Positions 6,225-10,501 of a DNA stretch of 10,501 bases are shown one piece after another. The position numbers and the translations under genes are program-made. This stretch comes from Piscirickettsiaceae bacterium (GTDB lineage Bacteria; Pseudomonadota; Gammaproteobacteria; Thiomicrospirales; Thiomicrospiraceae), in assembly GCA_027019045.1 (NCBI GenBank), contig JALUXI010000198.1, positions 1-10,501 of the forward strand, in the 5' to 3' direction. The notes under the pieces were generated by a model. It had not been told where the DNA came from. It did not search any database and saw only the letters and a list, made by a program, of their open reading frames with translations. Within the stretch, counting starts at the first letter, position 1, and every line of letters begins with the position of its first letter.

Positions 6225-7249
6225 GAGTTTTGCTAATCAAAATGTCCTCTATGGGGGATGTTTTTCATACTTTTCCTGCCTTGACGGATGCAATGAAAGC
6301 TTTGCCTGATTTGCAGGTGGATTGGGTGGTGGAAGAGGGGTTTGCGGAGATTCCTGCTTGGCATCCTGTTGTAAAGCAAGTGTTTCCTATTGGGTTACGG
6401 CGATGGCGACAGCATCCTTTTCAGTCTCGTGCTGAGGTTCGACAATTCTTTGAGCAAGTCAACCAGCAGCAGTATGACTTGGTACTAGACGCTCAAGGCT
6501 TGCTGAAAAGTGTTTGGGTTGCTCGAAAAATTCCAGCCCCGAAGGTGGGAATGGATTGGTCAACAGTGCGGGAACCTCTGGCAAGTCTGTTTTATGATCG
6601 CAAAATCCATGTACCGAAAAACCAACATGCGATTACTCGATTACGGCAACTTTTTGCACAGGCACTTAAATATGATTGGCAACCAAGTCAGCCGATTGAA
6701 TACGATTTAAATGTCGAAAATCCCCAGTCCCGACTGCAGCTTGAGCAGAAGGCTCAGGCACAGGGGTTTGCGTTAAAAGATTATCTTGTTGGATTACACG
6801 GCACCACTTGGGAAACTAAACTATGGCCAGAAGAATATTGGGTTGAACTGGGACGGGAATTATTGAGTAGAGGGAAGCAATTTGTTCTGCCTTGGGGAAA
6901 TGAAGAGGAATATCAAAGAGCCAAACGCATTCAATCAAAATTAACGCCTAAAAATGTATGGGTGCCAGAAACAAGATTGAGCCTGAATGAAATGGTTCAA
7001 CTGCTTAAAGGAGCAGAGGCCGTAGTGTCCGTAGATACAGGTTTATCCCATGTCGCCGCTGCACTGGATGTGCCGATGGTGGTGCTTTATCGAGTGACGG
7101 ATCCTGCAAAAGTTGGGGCGATGGGGGAAAAGGTACAATATTTAGTGTCGCCGTTGGCCAGCCAGTATCTTAAGCGGTTCACCCAAGCGGAGCAATCTGA
7201 AATCTCTTTACAAAGATTAGAGGTTGATAAAGTGGTGAGATATTTATGA
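6221..7249 (+). CDS. waaC: LPS heptosyltransferase I (WaaC)
   Basis: This GT-B, family GT9 enzyme adds the first L-glycero-D-manno-heptose from ADP-heptose to Kdo of Kdo2-lipid A, on the cytoplasmic side of the inner membrane. At 342 aa it is close to E. coli WaaC (about 320 aa). The N-terminus MRVLLIKMSSMGDVFHTFPALTDA is diagnostic, with catalytic-region Asp13. The C-terminal donor domain carries HGTTWETKLWPEEYW (193-207), a LPWGNEEE block and VSVDTGLSHVAAAL with Asp272, Thr273, Gly274 and His277. The start is TTG at 6221, giving a 4-base TTGA overlap with the kinase stop, with GAGGGT (6210-6215) upstream; the next Met is internal to the conserved motif and so too late. It acts directly after HldD. 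The WaaC pattern (MSSMGDV) separates it from WaaF, which I do not see in canonical form here. Confidence 0.95.
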   Translation: MRVLLIKMSSMGDVFHTFPALTDAMKALPDLQVDWVVEEGFAEIPAWHPVVKQVFPIGLRRWRQHPFQSRAEVRQFFEQVNQQQYDLVLDAQGLLKSVWVARKIPAPKVGMDWSTVREPLASLFYDRKIHVPKNQHAITRLRQLFAQALKYDWQPSQPIEYDLNVENPQSRLQLEQKAQAQGFALKDYLVGLHGTTWETKLWPEEYWVELGRELLSRGKQFVLPWGNEEEYQRAKRIQSKLTPKNVWVPETRLSLNEMVQLLKGAEAVVSVDTGLSHVAAALDVPMVVLYRVTDPAKVGAMGEKVQYLVSPLASQYLKRFTQAEQSEISLQRLEVDKVVRYL

Positions 7250-8493
7250 GGGAATTCTTTTCTAATAAGGATTTACCTTTATGGTTGACGGTTTTGGTTA
7301 CTTTTTTTATTCCTATTTCTGCCACAGCATCCACAATTTTTGCTTTTTTTCTGATTCTTTATTGGCTGTTAAAAGGAAGGTTGATTGATAAATGGAATGC
7401 CTTAAAGCACCGCACTCTATTTTGGGCGTGGATGTTTTATATTTTGCTCTATCCCCTGTCCATTTTATGGTCTAATCATTGGGAGTGGGTGAGTTTTTTG
7501 ATTGAAAGGCATTTGTATTTTATTTTGGTGCCAGTTCTATTAACTTTGGCAGATAAGTACTGGCCTAAGCCTGTGGTTTGGGGATATGCACTAGGGTTTA
7601 CCGTTTCAGAAATCCATTCATATTTAATTTGGTTTCACCTTTTACCAGGAAATGCCATTGATCCAGTGCCAACAAATTTTGCAGGACACTTTTTATATAA
7701 TCCTTTATTAGCATTTGCCATTTTTGTATTGTCTTATGAGTTTTTATATAGCCGTGAACGGTGGATGATTAAATTGCTCTCGTTATTTTTTGTGGTGACG
7801 ATGACGGTGAATATGTTTATTACGGGAGGAAGAGGGGGGCAGATTGTCTATTTTGTTTTAATGAGCTATCTTTTTTATCACTATTTAATCAAAAAAATAG
7901 GTTTTCGGTACGCAGCTTTAGGGAGTGTATTGGCGGTTTCATCGATCTTTTTTTTAGCTTATCACACTTCAAATTTGTTTCATGATCGAGTGAATTTGGC
8001 ACTTAATAACTTTTATCATTATCAAGTTGGATCAGGTAGCTCTGTGGGGATGCGGCTGAATTATTACTATTTTACGGTTAAAATGGGTTTAGAGAATAAG
8101 CAGAGGCTAATTTATGGTTACGGTTTAGGAGAGTATCCTGATGCTATGCATCAATTTGCTAAAGAAAGAGGGGTGGAGCTTCCAATGAGAAGTGATCGTC
8201 AACATCACTTTGAACCTCATAGTCAATATTTTTATGAATTGGGAGCCTTTGGATTGATTGGGTTGATAAGTTTATTGTGGTTAATCATTCTACACTATGT
8301 TGAAGCATCGAAATTGTCAGGGGTTTACCGAGATTATGCAATTGCTTTTGCCCTGTTTTTAACAACGATTTTAATTTCAGATGCCTTGTTTATCTATTTT
8401 GAAGCGATTTTTGCAGTGGCGGTGTTAAGTGGGGTATTGTTTTCTAATCGTATCATGTCAATAGGATCGAGAGGAAATAGGCTTGAAAACTAA
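7246..8493 (+). CDS. waaL: O-antigen ligase family protein (WaaL-like)
   Basis: This is a 415-aa polytopic inner-membrane protein of the Wzy_C/O-antigen ligase family, which in WaaL joins undecaprenyl-diphosphate-linked glycan to lipid A-core in the periplasm. About ten to twelve hydrophobic segments can be seen, for example 13-43, 57-75, 83-101, 109-130, 147-166, 176-194, 199-215, 222-240, 334-350 and 364-400. A large hydrophilic loop (about 240-330) ends in HSQYFYELGAFGLIG, the family's H-x-x-Y/F-type motif with His325. GGRGGQ supplies Arg196, and VGMRLNYY supplies Arg270. ATG 7246 overlaps the waaC stop as ATGA, with GGTGAG (7234-7239) upstream. The neighbours are core enzymes, which favours ligase over the O-antigen polymerase Wzy, a relative with a similar fold. 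Sequence alone does not fully separate them, and the glycan it transfers is not shown. Its DNA is richer in T-runs than that of the genes upstream. Confidence 0.82.
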   Translation: MREFFSNKDLPLWLTVLVTFFIPISATASTIFAFFLILYWLLKGRLIDKWNALKHRTLFWAWMFYILLYPLSILWSNHWEWVSFLIERHLYFILVPVLLTLADKYWPKPVVWGYALGFTVSEIHSYLIWFHLLPGNAIDPVPTNFAGHFLYNPLLAFAIFVLSYEFLYSRERWMIKLLSLFFVVTMTVNMFITGGRGGQIVYFVLMSYLFYHYLIKKIGFRYAALGSVLAVSSIFFLAYHTSNLFHDRVNLALNNFYHYQVGSGSSVGMRLNYYYFTVKMGLENKQRLIYGYGLGEYPDAMHQFAKERGVELPMRSDRQHHFEPHSQYFYELGAFGLIGLISLLWLIILHYVEASKLSGVYRDYAIAFALFLTTILISDALFIYFEAIFAVAVLSGVLFSNRIMSIGSRGNRLEN

Positions 8494-9571
8494 ATTGTTT
8501 AAATTGTTGTGTTCAAATTTTGGCCGAGCTGTTCGTAAAAAAATAGATTGGTCAACCGTCAACCACCTCCTTTTTATTCGAGAGGATGCTTTGGGGGATC
8601 TAGTGGTCTCTTTAGGATTTATTCGGGCGTTTAGAAAGCTTAACTCAGCACTGCAAATTACTTTGTTATTGAGTCCTAGAAATGCCTTTTTGCTAGAGGG
8701 AAGTGATGAGTTTTCTATTGTTGAAGTGCCCTTTAGAAAAAATGGTTTATTTTTGTTCCGCTATTTAAAGCAAGAGACAAAAAATGTAGATCTTCTTATC
8801 GACCCTTTTGACCAACGGTTAAGCCGAGGGTTAATTTATTATTCTGCAGTGCAACCTAAATATTATGTTGGGTTTGCTAAAAAAGAGAAGTATGGTCTCT
8901 CTTCAAAAGATTGTACAGTGATGGATGTGGCTTTTCCTTTAGATAGGGAAAAAACTTATTTTGAAAACTTTAGACAGTTTTTTCAGCAGTTGTCAGAAGA
9001 AACACTCTCTTTGGAGGAAATGAGAGAACTTTCTCAGGTCAAAGTGCTTCCTCAATATGCTCAACAAGCGTCAGCTTTTCTTAACAGACATGAGATTAAA
9101 GATTTTCCCATTGTTTATTTTCATGTTGAGGGTTCTTCACCAGAAAGAACACTTTCGACTGAAGCGATACAGTATATAGTGGACTTTGCGGCTCAAAAAG
9201 AATTATTGATGATCGTTTCGGCTTCTCCTCAGTATCGGAACCAGCTATTAACACAGATAAATTTGCCTCATAATGCTGTGCTGACAGAGGATTGCATGCC
9301 TTTTCAAGCGTTGATTAGTTTGGTTGAGAGAAGTGACTTGTTATTGTCAGTTGATACTTCTTTTATCCATATTGGTTCTTCTTTTAATAAAAAAATCCTT
9401 GGTCTTTTTACGCAAAACCCTAATCGGCCAAGGGGAGACAGAGATAAAATGTTTGACCCTTTTTCTGATCAGTTTGAAGTTTTATTTTTTGAGAGAGGGT
9501 TAGATCAACTCAAAAAGATAGATATGCAACGCATAACCACTACTTTTGAAGAGAGTGTAAATGGGCTTTAA
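8483..9571 (+). CDS. Glycosyltransferase family 9 protein, divergent heptosyltransferase-like
   Basis: This 362-aa GT-B enzyme resembles ADP-heptose:LPS heptosyltransferases and probably extends the LPS core in the cytoplasm. The N-terminal domain has LLFIREDALGDLVVSLGFIRAF (Asp39 in the ALGD motif, the counterpart of WaaC MGD). The C-terminal domain has HVEGSSPERTLS (about 214-225) and SDLLLSVDTSFIHIGSSFNKK with Asp291, Thr292 and His296. The usual TGLSH motif is changed to TSFIH. The start is TTG at 8483, overlapping waaL by 11 bp, with GAGG (8471-8474) as a possible ribosome site; a slightly later start is possible because the first 25 residues are not conserved. It shares blocks with the next gene (ENFRQFF versus ENYRRFL, and the SDL..SVDTS..H element), so the two are probably an old duplication. 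Donor and acceptor are unknown; one of them may serve the WaaF role. Confidence 0.85.
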   Translation: MKTKLFKLLCSNFGRAVRKKIDWSTVNHLLFIREDALGDLVVSLGFIRAFRKLNSALQITLLLSPRNAFLLEGSDEFSIVEVPFRKNGLFLFRYLKQETKNVDLLIDPFDQRLSRGLIYYSAVQPKYYVGFAKKEKYGLSSKDCTVMDVAFPLDREKTYFENFRQFFQQLSEETLSLEEMRELSQVKVLPQYAQQASAFLNRHEIKDFPIVYFHVEGSSPERTLSTEAIQYIVDFAAQKELLMIVSASPQYRNQLLTQINLPHNAVLTEDCMPFQALISLVERSDLLLSVDTSFIHIGSSFNKKILGLFTQNPNRPRGDRDKMFDPFSDQFEVLFFERGLDQLKKIDMQRITTTFEESVNGL

Positions 9572-10501
9572 AAAATATTTATTAGGTTGTTGTTTAAAGC
9601 ACCCAGACGAGAATTGTTTAGAAAAAGCTTCACGGTTTATCATTTTACGAGATGATGGTATTGGTGATATTTTGATTATGCTTCCTTTTTTATATGTATT
9701 GAAAAAAAGGTATCCAGATAAAGAGATTGTGCTGGTCGTAGGTGAAAGGAATTATGGCCTAGTGAAGCATTTAACAGATTTTAATGTTGTTCTGAAGCGT
9801 AAGAGGACTCATATCTTTTTATTAGGGTTATTTTTGCGAAAAAAATCAGATACGCTATTTTTTGATTTCTTTTACCGTCGTTGGACACAAATGCTTTTAT
9901 TTTATTTTTCGTTGAAACCTGTTTGTGTAATGGGCTTTAAGAAGGAGGATAAGCGGAATCTAAAGAGTGAGTGGTTAAAGAATTTTTCTTCTCCCCTTGA
10001 GCTTGATAAGGAGGTTACCTTCTTTGAGAATTATCGGAGGTTTTTGGAGAAAATGCTTAATACCTCTTTATCGAAAAAGGAATATCTTTCCTCTGTCTCC
10101 TTCCCGATCCCTGAGCCAGTCCAACTTCGAGTTGAAAGTTTTTTAAAGCGTTTAGGTGACGGTAAAGTCATATTTATCAACTTGGAAGGTGCTGATGTTT
10201 ATAGAAAGTTCTCCATTGCTTTAATTCAGAAGCTAATTGATAGGCTGGTGATTTTTAAGAAGGTGAATTTTATCCTTTCAGCTACACCTAACTATCTAAA
10301 AAAAATTAAAAAATCCGTTGATCATGAATATGAAAATATCTTTTTTATGTATGACGGTTTAGAGATATTGGATGTTATGGCTATGGTAAAACAGTCTGAC
10401 TTAGTGGTTTCTGTAGATACTTCAGTAATTCATATGGCTTCTCTTTACAATAAGGATACGGTAGGTATCTATATTCAAGATCGTCATGTTGATAAGTTGT
10501 T
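9561..10501 (+). CDS. Second divergent GT9 glycosyltransferase (3' end outside window)
   Basis: The frame is open from ATG 9561 to the end of the window (about 313 residues) with no stop. The product begins MGFKKYLLGCCLKHPDENC and continues FIILRDDGIGDILIMLPFL, the N-terminal GT9 motif with Asp in GIGD. Later come FINLEGADVYRKFS, NFILSATPNY and SDLVVSVDTSVIHMASLYNK, the donor-domain element with Asp-Thr and His. Only the last few dozen residues should be missing if it matches the length of its neighbour. It overlaps the previous gene by 11 bp (9561-9571), with GAGAG (9551-9555) upstream. The two proteins align through most of their length, at low identity as judged by eye. The DNA is notably AT-rich. 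A core sugar transferase role is inferred from family and operon; ADP-heptose as donor is likely but unproven. Confidence 0.85.
   Translation, partial: MGFKKYLLGCCLKHPDENCLEKASRFIILRDDGIGDILIMLPFLYVLKKRYPDKEIVLVVGERNYGLVKHLTDFNVVLKRKRTHIFLLGLFLRKKSDTLFFDFFYRRWTQMLLFYFSLKPVCVMGFKKEDKRNLKSEWLKNFSSPLELDKEVTFFENYRRFLEKMLNTSLSKKEYLSSVSFPIPEPVQLRVESFLKRLGDGKVIFINLEGADVYRKFSIALIQKLIDRLVIFKKVNFILSATPNYLKKIKKSVDHEYENIFFMYDGLEILDVMAMVKQSDLVVSVDTSVIHMASLYNKDTVGIYIQDRHVDKL

Noticed and set aside
6717..6730. The 14-mer AAAATCCCCAGTCC inside waaC also forms the left arm of the terminator hairpin at 937-950.
   Set aside because: A 14-base match within 10 kb searched on both strands is near what chance allows, it lies in coding sequence, and it has no hairpin partner beside it.

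Overview
The window looks like chromosomal DNA of a Gram-negative gammaproteobacterium. MsbA, a LpxL-type late acyltransferase, HldD, WaaC and a WaaL-type ligase together imply a heptose-containing LPS core. ilvE beside LPS-core genes is an arrangement I know from Pseudomonas. Moderate GC and general protein style would suit a Thiomicrospira/Hydrogenovibrio-like lineage, but that placement is a guess.

Layout. (1) 1-906, + strand: the 3' half of ilvE, a 137-bp imperfect palindrome in the intergenic gap, and a small zf-CHCC zinc-finger gene. (2) 935-987: a strong hairpin that probably terminates transcription from both sides. (3) 1006-4381, - strand: a tightly packed unit read as DSP-type phosphatase, then msbA, then the lpxL-like acyltransferase (2-bp gap, then a 4-bp ATGA overlap). 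(4) 4382-4486: a divergent promoter region. (5) 4487-10501, + strand: hldD, a 57-aa ORF, a zeta-toxin-like P-loop kinase, waaC, waaL and two further family-9 glycosyltransferases. The last of these runs off the window. Nearly all junctions in this block are overlaps or gaps under 10 bp, so it reads as one operon.

How they fit together. The minus-strand unit finishes lipid A (secondary acylation) and flips it across the inner membrane (MsbA). The plus-strand unit makes the ADP-heptose epimer (HldD), adds the first heptose to Kdo (WaaC), extends the core (two divergent GT9 enzymes) and joins O-antigen or another glycan to the core (WaaL). Sequence from about 7.2 kb on is visibly more AT-rich, as is common for variable LPS loci.

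The least expected content is the 57-aa ORF and zeta-like kinase pair embedded between hldD and waaC. It is organised like a toxin-antitoxin module, and its kinase belongs to a superfamily whose studied members phosphorylate UDP-sugars. A second oddity is the cysteine-dependent phosphatase leading the msbA unit. I saw no tRNA, rRNA, CRISPR array, transposase or integrase.
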